Part shown: positions 41,987 to 50,832 of the stretch, piece by piece
Position numbering within the stretch: the stretch's first letter is position 1
Layout of the letters: each line of letters begins with the position of its first letter
NCBI GenBank assembly: GCA_034422355.1
Contig: DAOUJS010000171.1
Span: 62,001-126,000 of the forward strand
Length of the DNA stretch: 64,000 bases
From: CATOSP01 sp034422355
GTDB lineage: Bacteria; Chloroflexota; Dehalococcoidia; Lucifugimonadales; UBA3495
Reading direction: 5' to 3'
Notes under the pieces: model-generated
Told to the model about the DNA's origin: nothing
Database searches by the model: none
The model's input: the letters and a program-made list of their open reading frames with translations, nothing else
Position numbers and translations under genes: made by a program

Positions 41987-43275
41987 GCGGACTGCCGGGC
42001 GAGTTCGTAGTCAAGGCTGACGGTTTCTCCGGTCTCGGTGATCAATCTTGGGCTGGCGTTTCCCTCGATGGCGTTGCGGTCAACTATGCAGCGCACCACG
42101 GTTCCAAGAGACGGAAGATCATACATGGTATCCATTAGCGCATCCTCAATAACGAACCGCAAGCTCCGCGCCCCTGTCTGCTGCTCCAGAGAACGCTCGG
42201 CGGCGGCGTAAAGCCCATCCTCCGTGAACTCCAGGTCCACGCCGTCCATGCTGAAGAGATGCTGATATTGCTTGACCAGCGCGTTCTTGGGTTCGGTCAG
42301 TACCTTCACCAGGGCATCACGGTCCAGGGAGTTTAATGCAACTGTCACTGGCAGGCGGCCCACTAACTCCGGGATGAATCCGAAATGGAGCAGGTCTTCC
42401 GGGGTGACATGGTGTAATGGATTTGTCTCGTCTCCGCCGCGGCCCCGTGACGAGGCCAGGAATCCCAGCCGCGGGGAAGCCGAACCGAGGCGGTTGGACA
42501 CGATTTCGTCAAGGCCGTCAAATGCCCCTCCGCAGATGAACAGGATGTTTCGCGTGTCGATCTGAATCGACTCCTGATGGGGGTGCTTGCGGCCTCCCTG
42601 GGGAGGCACGTTAGCCACGCAACCCTCTATTATTTTCAACAACTCCTGCTGGACACCCTCGCCGGACACATCCCGGGTAATGGAGCGGTTAACCCCCTCC
42701 TTGCGGGCGATCTTGTCCAACTCGTCGATATATACGATGCCGTGCTGCGCCCGGCGCACGTCTCCGTCGGCCGTCTGGATAAGTCGAAGGAGGATGTTTT
42801 CGACGTCTTCCCCAACGTAACCGGACTCGGTGAGGGAAGTTGCATCGCAGACCGCGAAGGGAACATCGAGAGTACGGGCCAGTGTTTCCGCCAACAGGGT
42901 CTTACCGCATCCGGTGGGACCCAGGAGCAGGATATTGGACTTCTGGAGTTCAACTTCGGACTTGCGGTGGCCGTTCCAGATGCGCTTGAAGTGATTGTAG
43001 ACCGCGACGCTGAGGATTTTCTTCGCCTGGTTCTGTCCCACGACATGGGTGTCGAGGTTAGCATAAATTTCACGGGGAATCATGAGGGTCTTGGGATCAG
43101 GCGTGACCGGGGGAGGTTTGGGGGTCTCCTGTTCGGCCAACTGGCCCAGGACATGGATGCAATCGTAGCAGACTGCCGCCCGTCCCCTTCCGGCCTGTAC
43201 AAGGTTCGATCTGGGCTGGGATTTTCCGCAGAATGAGCACTGCATAGCTCTCGCCCCGTTCCTGTAGCCCGCCAC
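41983..43275 (-). CDS. clpX: ATP-dependent protease ATPase subunit ClpX
   Basis: The 430-residue protein has the N-terminal zinc-binding domain (CSFCGKS and CYDC), then the AAA+ domain with Walker A GPTGCGKT, Walker B YIDELDK, and the pore and RKH-type loops. It unfolds tagged substrates for ClpP. GTG 43275 has a strong GGGAGG six bases before it, so I prefer it to ATG 43245. It lies 158 nt after clpP and a terminator stands between them, so it may have its own promoter as well. Confidence 0.95.
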   Translation of the reverse strand: MAGYRNGARAMQCSFCGKSQPRSNLVQAGRGRAAVCYDCIHVLGQLAEQETPKPPPVTPDPKTLMIPREIYANLDTHVVGQNQAKKILSVAVYNHFKRIWNGHRKSEVELQKSNILLLGPTGCGKTLLAETLARTLDVPFAVCDATSLTESGYVGEDVENILLRLIQTADGDVRRAQHGIVYIDELDKIARKEGVNRSITRDVSGEGVQQELLKIIEGCVANVPPQGGRKHPHQESIQIDTRNILFICGGAFDGLDEIVSNRLGSASPRLGFLASSRGRGGDETNPLHHVTPEDLLHFGFIPELVGRLPVTVALNSLDRDALVKVLTEPKNALVKQYQHLFSMDGVDLEFTEDGLYAAAERSLEQQTGARSLRFVIEDALMDTMYDLPSLGTVVRCIVDRNAIEGNASPRLITETGETVSLDYELARQSA

Positions 43276-43380
43276 CGTTCACCTCCCCGCCGGTTGGGTT
43301 TGCGTTTGGGACACCGGGCGGCCCGCCTTGGCCGAAAAGACTCTGTGGGTCCGGATTCAGCAGGCCCTGTCAGACGGCAG

Positions 43381-43414
43381 AAAGTCAGCGCCGGGTTTCC
43401 CCCGGCGCTGACTT
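43381..43414 (-). terminator. Terminator between clpP and clpX
   Basis: A 14-bp perfect stem (AAGTCAGCGCCGGG and complement) with a five-base loop lies 20 nt after the clpP stop and is followed by TTTCTG on the minus strand. Confidence 0.75.
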
Positions 43415-43433
43415 CAAGGTTGCCTGGATGCCG

Positions 43434-44168
43434 TTAAGAGCTGGAGGACTCGTCCTCTGGACCAGACCCGTTGGCAGAAGCCTCACTAACCCCGCCGATG
43501 ATTTCATCCACCAGACCGTATTCCACCGCCTGGTCAGCACTCATGTAGAAGTCCCGGTCTGCGTCCAGTTCTACCTTGTCGCGTTCCTGCCCCGTGTTGG
43601 CGGAGAGGATGTCGAGGATCCTGTTCTGAAGCCGCGTTATCTCGTTGGCCGTGATCCTGATGTCGCTGGCCTGTCCCTGTGCGCCGCCCATGGCTTGGTG
43701 CATGTGGATGGTCGAGTTGGGGAGGACATAACGTTTACCCTTCTCCCCGCCGGACAGCAGGACGGTGGCCATGCTGGCCGCCAGGCCCATGCAGACGGTG
43801 GACACCTCCGAGTTGATCAACTGCATTGTGTCGTAGATGGCAAACCCGGCGTTTATCTCTCCACCCGGGCTGTTGATGTACATGCTGATTCCCCTGTCCG
43901 GGTCTTCCCGCTCCAGGTAGAGCAATTGGGCAGTGATCGTGTTGGCCACATGGGCGTTGATGGGTGTGCCGAGGAAGACGATCCGCTCTTTGAGCAGCAG
44001 GGAATAGATGTCGAAGGCCCGCTCACCGCGGGGGCTGGTCTCGATTACCATGGGGATAATGCTCTGCGGTATGAGCGGAGATGAGTGCTCAGGCGTGATT
44101 AGTCCCAGATTGCCCCGAAACCAAGCAGGCATCGAAGGCAAATGTGAGCCATCAGAGTTGCTCAACAT
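43434..44168 (-). CDS. clpP: ATP-dependent Clp protease proteolytic subunit
   Basis: The 244-residue protein has the ClpP core from PMVIETSPRGERAFDIYS on. The triad is Ser132 (GLAASMAT), His157 (HMHQ) and Asp206 (DRDF), with the same spacings (25 and 49) as in E. coli. The N-terminus carries about 38 extra residues before the conserved part, and the C-terminus ends in an acidic Ser-rich tail. ATG 44168 follows AAGGAG; the frame extends further into tig but without support. It starts 13 nt after the tig stop. Confidence 0.93.
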   Translation of the reverse strand: MLSNSDGSHLPSMPAWFRGNLGLITPEHSSPLIPQSIIPMVIETSPRGERAFDIYSLLLKERIVFLGTPINAHVANTITAQLLYLEREDPDRGISMYINSPGGEINAGFAIYDTMQLINSEVSTVCMGLAASMATVLLSGGEKGKRYVLPNSTIHMHQAMGGAQGQASDIRITANEITRLQNRILDILSANTGQERDKVELDADRDFYMSADQAVEYGLVDEIIGGVSEASANGSGPEDESSSS

Positions 44169-44181
44169 CGGTATCAGCTCC

Positions 44182-45573
44182 TTATTGGGTTCCTTCGGAT
44201 TCTTCATCTTCAGTCGGCGCTGGACTCTCACCGGCGGCCTCGGTCTGCTCCTCGACTGTACCTTCGGTATTGGGCGCTTCTTCGTCTGAGATAGCGCCCA
44301 CCATGATTTCCGCCAGTCGGCGCATGACTTCCCGGTTGCGTATGGACGCCTGAATGTTGTTGCGCATGGCATCGCTTGAGAGGCTTTGCCGCATCATCTC
44401 CGCGGACTCTCCTGCCGAGGACACCATATCGTCGATTTCCGACTGGACAGCTTCAGGTGAGATTTCGATCTCCTCTAACTCAGCCACCTTTGTCAGTACC
44501 AAGTGACTCTTCAAGCGGTCTTCGGCCCGGGAACGTAACTGGTCTCGCCATTCCTCGTTGGTCAGGCCGATGTAGCCCAAATAGGTGTCCATGTCGAGGC
44601 GCTGGTTGCGCAGTGTCCGCTCCCGTTCCTCTTGCAACCCTTCTATTTCGCGCTGGTAAATGAGGTCGGAAGCCTGGATGCTGGCGATGCTCAGGAGTTC
44701 TTGAAGTATCTGGTCGTGGTGCGTTCGCTCGGCGTTTGCCTCGGCGTCTGAGGCGATGCGCCCGCGCAACTCGTCCCGCAGTGTTTGCAGACTTTCGTAT
44801 CCTTCGCCTACGCCTTTGGCGAATTCATCGTCCAACTCGGCCAGGTTTTTTGCCTTGACTGAGAGTACTTTGACGTGATAGGCACATTCCTTGCCCGCGA
44901 ACTCTTCCTGGTATTGCTCCTCGGGGATCGTGAGGGTGAAGTCCTTCTCCTGGCCCTCGGTCATCCCTTCCAGGTAGCCGGAGAACCCCGGAACAGGGAG
45001 AGAGTTGTCCTCCTGCGGGATATAGTCTACGCCCTCGTCGTTGGTTATTTGCTCACCGTCGATGAAGCCGGTGACGTCCAGGGTCAATAGATCGCCGAAC
45101 TGGACTGGACGCCCGGCAGGCTCCCACGGGGCCGATTGGTAGCGGATCTGCTCCACTACCTCGTCCACTTCTTCATCCGTTACCTCGACTGGTGGCCGCT
45201 CCACGCGGATGGCCCGGAAGTCTCCCAAGTCTACAAGGGGTTCCAGGGGAACTATGGCCTTGAAGCTGACCGCCGGCTCCATTTCCAGGAGCTCCAGGTC
45301 GGGCTCGGCGTAGGCCTGGAGATCCTGTTCCCGGAGCACGTTGTCCAAGGTTTCCGGAATCATGAACTCCAGTGCTTCTTGGAGCAGGCCAAGGCGCCCA
45401 ACATGACTCTCCACGATAGAACGGGGCGCCTTGCCGCGGCGAAATCCTGGAATTTGCAGTCTCCCTACAACGCGGCGGTAGGACCGGCTGATGAAAGGCT
45501 CCTCGTCGTCAGGGTCCAACGCGATGTTTAGCGTTACTTCAGTAGGGCTTTCAGAAACCCGTGTGACGATCAC
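44182..45573 (-). CDS. tig: Trigger factor chaperone
   Basis: The 463-residue protein has the ribosome-binding domain with the signature GFRRGKAPR (about 43-51), a PPIase domain (about 155-245, with GDLLTLDVTGFIDG) and a long helical C-terminal domain. An acidic tail ends the protein. It folds nascent chains and is peptidyl-prolyl isomerase. tig-clpP-clpX is a classic gene order. Confidence 0.95.
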   Translation of the reverse strand: MIVTRVSESPTEVTLNIALDPDDEEPFISRSYRRVVGRLQIPGFRRGKAPRSIVESHVGRLGLLQEALEFMIPETLDNVLREQDLQAYAEPDLELLEMEPAVSFKAIVPLEPLVDLGDFRAIRVERPPVEVTDEEVDEVVEQIRYQSAPWEPAGRPVQFGDLLTLDVTGFIDGEQITNDEGVDYIPQEDNSLPVPGFSGYLEGMTEGQEKDFTLTIPEEQYQEEFAGKECAYHVKVLSVKAKNLAELDDEFAKGVGEGYESLQTLRDELRGRIASDAEANAERTHHDQILQELLSIASIQASDLIYQREIEGLQEERERTLRNQRLDMDTYLGYIGLTNEEWRDQLRSRAEDRLKSHLVLTKVAELEEIEISPEAVQSEIDDMVSSAGESAEMMRQSLSSDAMRNNIQASIRNREVMRRLAEIMVGAISDEEAPNTEGTVEEQTEAAGESPAPTEDEESEGTQ

Positions 45574-45805
45574 CGCAGAACATCTCCGTTCAATAAACGC
45601 GCCAGTATATGGCTGCCAACACCGGCAACAGGCTTCAATAGGACAACAGGGAGTATAGCATAACCCCCTTTACGTTGGAACCTTTCGGCGACCGCATGAA
45701 CATATCCCCGTAGAGATGGCAGCTCGCAGGGTTAACCTGGTTTCGCGCCAAAACCAGTATCTTGTTCATATTACAAAATATTACTGAAAATTGTTTTGAA
45801 ATTCG

Positions 45806-45834
45806 TTGACATAAGCCTCCGTGACTTGATAAGT
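45806..45834 (+). promoter_or_regulatory. Promoter of rsmH-ftsA-ftsZ
   Basis: A perfect TTGACA (45806-45811) is followed after 17 bp by ATAAGT (45829-45834). It lies inside the longest possible rsmH frame, which means translation must begin further down. Confidence 0.55.
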
Positions 45835-45921
45835 TGCCAGCATCGAGTTTGGCTCCTGGGGGGTACAGGCCCAAACTACGAGACCTTCCAGGACTCAGCG
45901 GCCAAACAATGGGGACATGCG

Positions 45922-47016
45922 TTGGTTCTTGCAGTGTCGAACATTCGAGATGGAGCCGGAGACGGCGGCAATGGCAGTCCTGAACAGGAGAACCTGGACC
46001 ACCAGGACGCCGGCAGCCGCGACGCCGGTTCCTACATCTATCACCGGCCTGTCCTGCTCTCCGAGGTAGTTGAGCATCTGGTGGTGCGGCGAGATGGAGT
46101 GTATGTGGATGCCACCCTCGGAGAAGGAGGACATAGTGCGGCAATTCTAAGCGCCACCGTACCGGACGGCCGGGTGCTTGGTATCGACCGGGACCCGAGG
46201 ATGTTGACTGTCGCGGACCGGCGGCTGGCAGACTTCTCACCGGCTGGAGACGGGTCCCGTCCGTCGCTCCCTGGCCAACACGCGGCTATGGGGCCGGGTT
46301 TTCAGCGGTTCACATCGGTACACGCCGGCTATGATGGCCTGATCGACGCAGCGGCAAGCCGTGGCATACATGCTGCCGACGGTGTGTTAATGGACCTGGG
46401 CATATCGTCCCGCCAGTTGGAAGCGCCCGGATATGGTTTCAGCTTCTATTCAGATGCGCCGTTGGACATGCGGTTTGACCCGTCGTCTCCACTGACGGCC
46501 CACCGGGTGGTCAACACATACACCGAAGAAGAGCTGACTTCTCTGTTGCGGGAGAATGGGGAGGAGCCGAGGGCCAGGCAGATAGCACGGGCCATTGTGC
46601 GGTGCAGGCCCATTGGCGACGCCGTTACTCTGGCTGAAGTGGTAACGGCCGCGGTCGGGGGAAGAGGGCGGCGCAGGCTCCATCCGTCCACACGAACCTT
46701 CCAGGCTCTTCGGATTACCGTGAACAATGAGCTGGATGTCCTCCGGGAAGGTCTCCGGTCAGCCGTGCGGCTGCTGGCGACCGGAGGGAGGCTGGTGGTC
46801 ATCAGCTATCACAGCCTGGAAGACCGCATCGTAAAGCAATTCCTGGCCCGGGAGGCTGCAAGCTGTGTCTGCCCTCCGGAGATTCCAGTCTGTGTATGCG
46901 GACATCAGCCGACGGTGCGGATTCTCAATCGAAGGGTGATCAGACCGTCGCTCAGGGAGGTCAATGCCAACTCCAGGAGCCGCAGCGCCAGGATGCGGGT
47001 AGCCGAGCGGCTATGA
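45922..47016 (+). CDS. rsmH: 16S rRNA (cytosine-1402-N4) methyltransferase
   Basis: The protein has the RsmH fold: YHRPVLLSEVVEHL, the AdoMet motif DATLGEGGHSAAIL, GIDRDPRML, LMDLGISSRQLE, RTFQALRITVNNEL and SYHSLEDRIVK. It methylates the ribosomal P site. The open frame reaches back to TTG 45796, but a good promoter lies there, so I propose TTG 45922, preceded by GGGGA (364 residues). The conserved part begins only at about 46040, so a later start is possible. It is followed directly by ftsA. Confidence 0.9.
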   Translation: MVLAVSNIRDGAGDGGNGSPEQENLDHQDAGSRDAGSYIYHRPVLLSEVVEHLVVRRDGVYVDATLGEGGHSAAILSATVPDGRVLGIDRDPRMLTVADRRLADFSPAGDGSRPSLPGQHAAMGPGFQRFTSVHAGYDGLIDAAASRGIHAADGVLMDLGISSRQLEAPGYGFSFYSDAPLDMRFDPSSPLTAHRVVNTYTEEELTSLLRENGEEPRARQIARAIVRCRPIGDAVTLAEVVTAAVGGRGRRRLHPSTRTFQALRITVNNELDVLREGLRSAVRLLATGGRLVVISYHSLEDRIVKQFLAREAASCVCPPEIPVCVCGHQPTVRILNRRVIRPSLREVNANSRSRSARMRVAERL

Positions 47017-47052
47017 CCCGGGCCGCAGCCCCAATCAACAGGAAAGGATGGT

Positions 47053-48360
47053 GTGTGGTTGAGTAAAGATACCTTTTACTCTGCCGTCGACATCGGCAGC
47101 AGCAAAATATACTCCGTCGTCGCCCGCATAGGCACAGAAGGCGAGCTCAAGGTTCTTGGAACGGGACAAGTCCCGTCCCAGGGTGTCCAAAAAGGGCGGA
47201 TCGAGAACATCGAAGAAGTGCGGGCGGCGGTAAGCGCCTCTATCGAAGAGGCTCAGCGCTACCTGGGCAAAGGCGTCATTTCAGGGGTTTACGCAAGTGT
47301 CAATGGCGCCCACATAAGCTGCCTGAATACCAAGAACATGGTAGAGAACCCCAACGACATCGACGATCTGGACCCTACCCTGGTGGACAAGTTGATCGAG
47401 TCCGCTACCCCCGAGGTGGACCCATCCCAGGAGATCATTCATATTATCCCCATGGGATACGTAGTCGACGGACTCGCCCTGGTCCGGAACCCGGCCGGTC
47501 TTCATGCCAAGGAGGTGGAGGTCGAGTCCCATGTTGTTATGGGCGACTCTGCCACACTTAGAAACACCCTCAGAGTATTGGATTCCAACCGAGTGGGGGT
47601 GGGCAGTTTGGTCCAGTCGTCTCTGGCGGCGGCCGAGGCCACTCTTACCGGAGATGAACGGGAGATGGGAGCGGTCCTGGTCGACATCGGCGGTGGCACT
47701 ACGGACATAATGATTTACCGGCAGGGAACACCCTGGTATTCGTCAATGATTCCGGTAGGAGGCAATCAGTTGACGAGGGACCTGGCCGTGGCCATGAGGG
47801 TGCCCTTCTACGTTGCCGAGGAGATCAAGGTCAAGTCTGGCGCCGCAATGCCGGAGTGGGTCCAACTGAGCGAAGAAGTAGTTGTTCCCGGTTTTGAAGG
47901 ACAGCCTCGCCGGGTCGTAAAGCGGCGGGACCTAAGTGAGCCACTGCATGACCGGGTGATGGAGATACTCAAGATGGTCCTGCTGCGTGTGCGACAGGCA
48001 GGTCTGCGGCACATTCCAAGCGGCGGTTTGGTATTTACGGGCGGCGGCGCCCAGTTGGACGGAATATGCCGATTGGCCCAGCAGACCTTTGGAGTTCCCG
48101 CCCGCCTGGCTCATCCCAGGGGTATTGCGGGATTGCCATCAGAATTGCAGAAGCCCAGCGCATCTGTGGTAGTGGGGTTGCTGCTGTGGGGGATCAAGCA
48201 TTACGGCCAGAAGCGGACATACAACAATGTCAGGAACGCGGATAGAACTAGGCATATGGAGAAAAGTGGCAACGGCAAGAAGGGTGGTGGTTTTCGGTCG
48301 CTTATAACAGGGCGGAAGAAGGAAGAGCAGAAGAAACCGGAAGAGGTGACCGTGGAATAG
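47053..48360 (+). CDS. ftsA: Cell division protein FtsA
   Basis: The 435-residue protein is an actin-like ATPase: VDIGSSKIYSVVA (phosphate 1), the SHS2-type 1C domain, VDIGGGTTDIMIY (phosphate 2) and FTGGGAQLDG (adenosine). It anchors FtsZ to the membrane. The C-terminal 60 residues are basic and rich in Gly and Lys, with no clear amphipathic helix at the very end (it closes with acidic residues), so membrane binding may differ. GTG is the likely start codon. Confidence 0.93.
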   Translation: MWLSKDTFYSAVDIGSSKIYSVVARIGTEGELKVLGTGQVPSQGVQKGRIENIEEVRAAVSASIEEAQRYLGKGVISGVYASVNGAHISCLNTKNMVENPNDIDDLDPTLVDKLIESATPEVDPSQEIIHIIPMGYVVDGLALVRNPAGLHAKEVEVESHVVMGDSATLRNTLRVLDSNRVGVGSLVQSSLAAAEATLTGDEREMGAVLVDIGGGTTDIMIYRQGTPWYSSMIPVGGNQLTRDLAVAMRVPFYVAEEIKVKSGAAMPEWVQLSEEVVVPGFEGQPRRVVKRRDLSEPLHDRVMEILKMVLLRVRQAGLRHIPSGGLVFTGGGAQLDGICRLAQQTFGVPARLAHPRGIAGLPSELQKPSASVVVGLLLWGIKHYGQKRTYNNVRNADRTRHMEKSGNGKKGGGFRSLITGRKKEEQKKPEEVTVE

Positions 48361-48452
48361 GTGGCAAGTCCCGGCGTAATTTCCGCTGTCAAGGAAACCA
48401 GCCGGCAATAGCGAAATTTTGGACCAGATTTAACGCTGCGGAGGAGGCAGAC

Positions 48453-49607
48453 ATGGTATCTGAACACTCGGCGTCTTGGGAGCCGCTTGCAGACCCCAAT
48501 AATCCATTGAACATGATCCCGGAGGTGGGGGGTGGGGTGCCCCTGATCAAGGTCTTCGGAATAGGCGGAGGCGGGAGCAACGCCGTCAGCCGGATGTACA
48601 AGGAAAAGCTTCCGGTGGTGGAGTATTACGCAGTTAATACCGACTCCCAGCACCTGTTCCGCTGCGACGTGGCGCACCGGATTTGCATCGGGTCTGATCT
48701 GACCCGTGGTCTGGGCGCGGGTGCTCAGCCTGACCTTGGCCGACAGGCGGCCGAGGAGAGCCGCAAGGACCTGGAAGAGGCCATGAAGGACGCCGACATG
48801 ATATTCCTGGCCGTCGGTATGGGCGGCGGCACTGGGACTGGCGCATCTCCGGTGGTGGCCCAGGTCGCCAAGGAGAGTGGAGCGTTGACCGTAGGCGTAG
48901 TGAGCCGTCCCTTCTCCTTTGAGGCCAGCACCCGGCGTAAGAACGCCGATGAGGGTATCAGTCGTCTCAAGGACCACGTGGACACTCTGATAGTGATTCC
49001 CAACGACCGGTTGCTGCACCTGAACAACCAGTCGGAACAGACTTTCACCTGGGAAGACGCGCTGCGGACCGCCGACACCGTGTTGCAGCAAGGCATTCAG
49101 GCCATCGCCGAAGTGGTCACCGTGCCTGGCGAGATCAACGTCGACTTTGCCGATGTCAAGACTATCCTCACCAACGCCGGACCGGCCTGGCTGGCAATTG
49201 GCAAAGGAAAGGGAGACCACCGGGCTATCGACGCCGCCAAGATGGCGACCAAGAGCCCGTTGCTCGACATTGCGATGGACGGGGCCAAGCGCATCCTGTT
49301 CGTCGTCAGCGGCGGCGCCAGCCTGAGCCTTAAGGAGGTCCAGGATGCGGCCGACGTCATCCAGGAGATGTCCGACCCCGACGCCAACATAATCTTCGGG
49401 ACCTCCCGGGACCCGAAACTGGACGACGAAGTAAAGATCACCATGGTGGCTGCGGCCTTCCCGGTTGCCCAGGACGCCCAGCTTGCCAGGGAAGCCGAAC
49501 TGGAGCGTTTGCTACAGGACGTGATACCGGAGAGCGAGGAAGAGCTGGACGTTCCCAGCTTCCTGCGCCGGCAGTCTTCCAGCCGAAACCGGGGCTTCTT
49601 CCGGTAG
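48453..49607 (+). CDS. ftsZ: Cell division protein FtsZ
   Basis: The 384-residue tubulin homologue has FGIGGGGSNAV, the tubulin signature GGGTGTGASPVVA near residue 115, and NADEGI. GTPase-activating loop residues are present in the VDFADVKT region. The C-terminal peptide LDVPSFLRRQ matches the usual DIPAFLRR tail that binds FtsA. It forms the division ring. It lies 92 nt after ftsA. Confidence 0.96.
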   Translation: MVSEHSASWEPLADPNNPLNMIPEVGGGVPLIKVFGIGGGGSNAVSRMYKEKLPVVEYYAVNTDSQHLFRCDVAHRICIGSDLTRGLGAGAQPDLGRQAAEESRKDLEEAMKDADMIFLAVGMGGGTGTGASPVVAQVAKESGALTVGVVSRPFSFEASTRRKNADEGISRLKDHVDTLIVIPNDRLLHLNNQSEQTFTWEDALRTADTVLQQGIQAIAEVVTVPGEINVDFADVKTILTNAGPAWLAIGKGKGDHRAIDAAKMATKSPLLDIAMDGAKRILFVVSGGASLSLKEVQDAADVIQEMSDPDANIIFGTSRDPKLDDEVKITMVAAAFPVAQDAQLAREAELERLLQDVIPESEEELDVPSFLRRQSSSRNRGFFR

Positions 49608-49699
49608 CCGTACCGTAGGGAGTAATATTCTCGGAGGCCCAAAAGCACTAATCACCCTATTTGGCGCAATTCGCAACTCTGGGCGCCGAGAACCCTTCT

Positions 49700-49725
49700 G
49701 AGGCCGCTCCGCACGGGGCGGCCTC
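49700..49725 (+). terminator. Hairpin terminator after ftsZ
   Basis: An 11-bp stem (GAGGCCGCTCC / GGGGCGGCCTC, one G-T pair) with loop GCAC is followed by CTATTTCG. It lies about 90 nt beyond ftsZ. Confidence 0.6.
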
Positions 49726-49871
49726 CTATTTCGTCCCCCTCAAGTCCACAACCAGACACCCGCGAAAACGCCGCTTCTTGAGCAGTCTATCTCGTGATGT
49801 TGACCGAATGGGCCGTCATGCATAAAATAGGCACACTTTGTAGTAGACACTGGCCGGACTGCAACTGCATC

Positions 49872-49880
49872 TGGTATGTT
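49872..49880 (+). promoter_or_regulatory. Extended -10 element before nrdR
   Basis: TGGTATGTT lies 41 nt before the nrdR start and matches the extended -10 form seen before glnA and the microproteins. No -35 is clear. Confidence 0.35.
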
Positions 49881-49920
49881 AGCGTCGAGTTCGGCAATTC
49901 ACCCCAGGCAAGGGGGGACG

Positions 49921-50523
49921 TTGCACTGTCCCTATTGCGGCAAAGTGGACTCCAAGGTTACCGACTCCCGCATCGTTGAGAACGGTGTCCGCCGCAGGCG
50001 AGAGTGCCAGGCTTGCGGTGTGCGGTTCACCACCTACGAGCGGGTCCAGTCCAATTCCCTGATGGTCACCAAGCGGGACGGCCGGCGGGAGGAGTTTGAC
50101 CGAGAGAAGGTCATCAGCGGCATTCGTAAAGCCTGCACCAAGCGGCCCGTATCCTCCCGGGCCATTGAGAAAATCGTGGAGGAGATCGAGGCTGAGTTGC
50201 CTACCATGGGCCACGCCGACGTACCGACCTCAGTGGTCGGCTCGATGGTGATGGACCGTCTCCGGCACCTGGACGAGGTGGCCTACATCCGCTGGGCGAG
50301 CGTTTATCGCAACTTTGAGGAGATCGAGAGTTTCGAGCGGGCGGTGCGGGATCTGCGAGAAGACACGCAACTGCCCCTCCTGGAAGACGCTCCGCCTCCA
50401 AAGCGCCGCGCCCGCCGCCGGGTTCCCGCCGGGGCAACCCAGACCCGGTCGGCCAGGAACGGGGCGAATAGGTCTTCCGATGCCGACCAGGACGAGGAGA
50501 GTCCAGCCGCGGCTGGCGAATAG
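49921..50523 (+). CDS. nrdR: Transcriptional repressor NrdR
   Basis: The 200-residue protein has the zinc ribbon with Cys3, Cys6, Cys29 and Cys32 (HCPYCG and CQACG), and the ATP-cone domain from about residue 45. It represses ribonucleotide reductase genes when dATP is high. TTG 49921 is directly preceded by AGGGGGG and gives the canonical N-terminus, so I chose it over an upstream start. The last 45 residues (basic, then acidic) exceed the usual 150-residue length. Its likely target nrdJ lies 310 nt downstream. Confidence 0.95.
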   Translation: MHCPYCGKVDSKVTDSRIVENGVRRRRECQACGVRFTTYERVQSNSLMVTKRDGRREEFDREKVISGIRKACTKRPVSSRAIEKIVEEIEAELPTMGHADVPTSVVGSMVMDRLRHLDEVAYIRWASVYRNFEEIESFERAVRDLREDTQLPLLEDAPPPKRRARRRVPAGATQTRSARNGANRSSDADQDEESPAAAGE

Positions 50524-50596
50524 GTTTACCTTCTGCGTCCAAGTCCTGTAGCCCGTACCACCTCTCAACATTACGGGAAATTCGTCCCGCTTTCCG

Positions 50597-50676
50597 TTGA
50601 CAAATGCCCCGCGTTATTGTAGCGTCCCATACTATATTATGTATCCCACCTTGCCATTATGTACTACAGATTGTAT
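50597..50676 (+). promoter_or_regulatory. nrdJ promoter region with two NrdR boxes
   Basis: Two imperfect palindromes resembling the NrdR box ACACTATATATTGTGT occur at 50629-50644 (ATACTATATTATGTAT) and 50661-50676 (GTACTACAGATTGTAT). Their starts are 32 bp apart, three helical turns, the spacing known for NrdR sites. A TTGACA at 50597 may be the -35, with a poor -10. The leader from here to the start codon is over 150 nt. Confidence 0.75.
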
Positions 50677-50832
50677 GCATGACATGGCGTGGGATGCATC
50701 GGCATCAATCCCGCCGACTCATGCCAAGAGTCTCAGGCGTGACGTTTGCGGGCGGCGGTGAACCACCAGTGGATGTTGGCATCCTATTTGGACCAAGGAA
50801 TGTGCCCTGCGGGGCGTCAGGATGGTGTCAAG

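Noticed and set aside
50677..50832. Possible cobalamin riboswitch before nrdJ
   Set aside because: I looked for the B12 box and its partner stems and could not find a convincing match; a covariance search would settle it.
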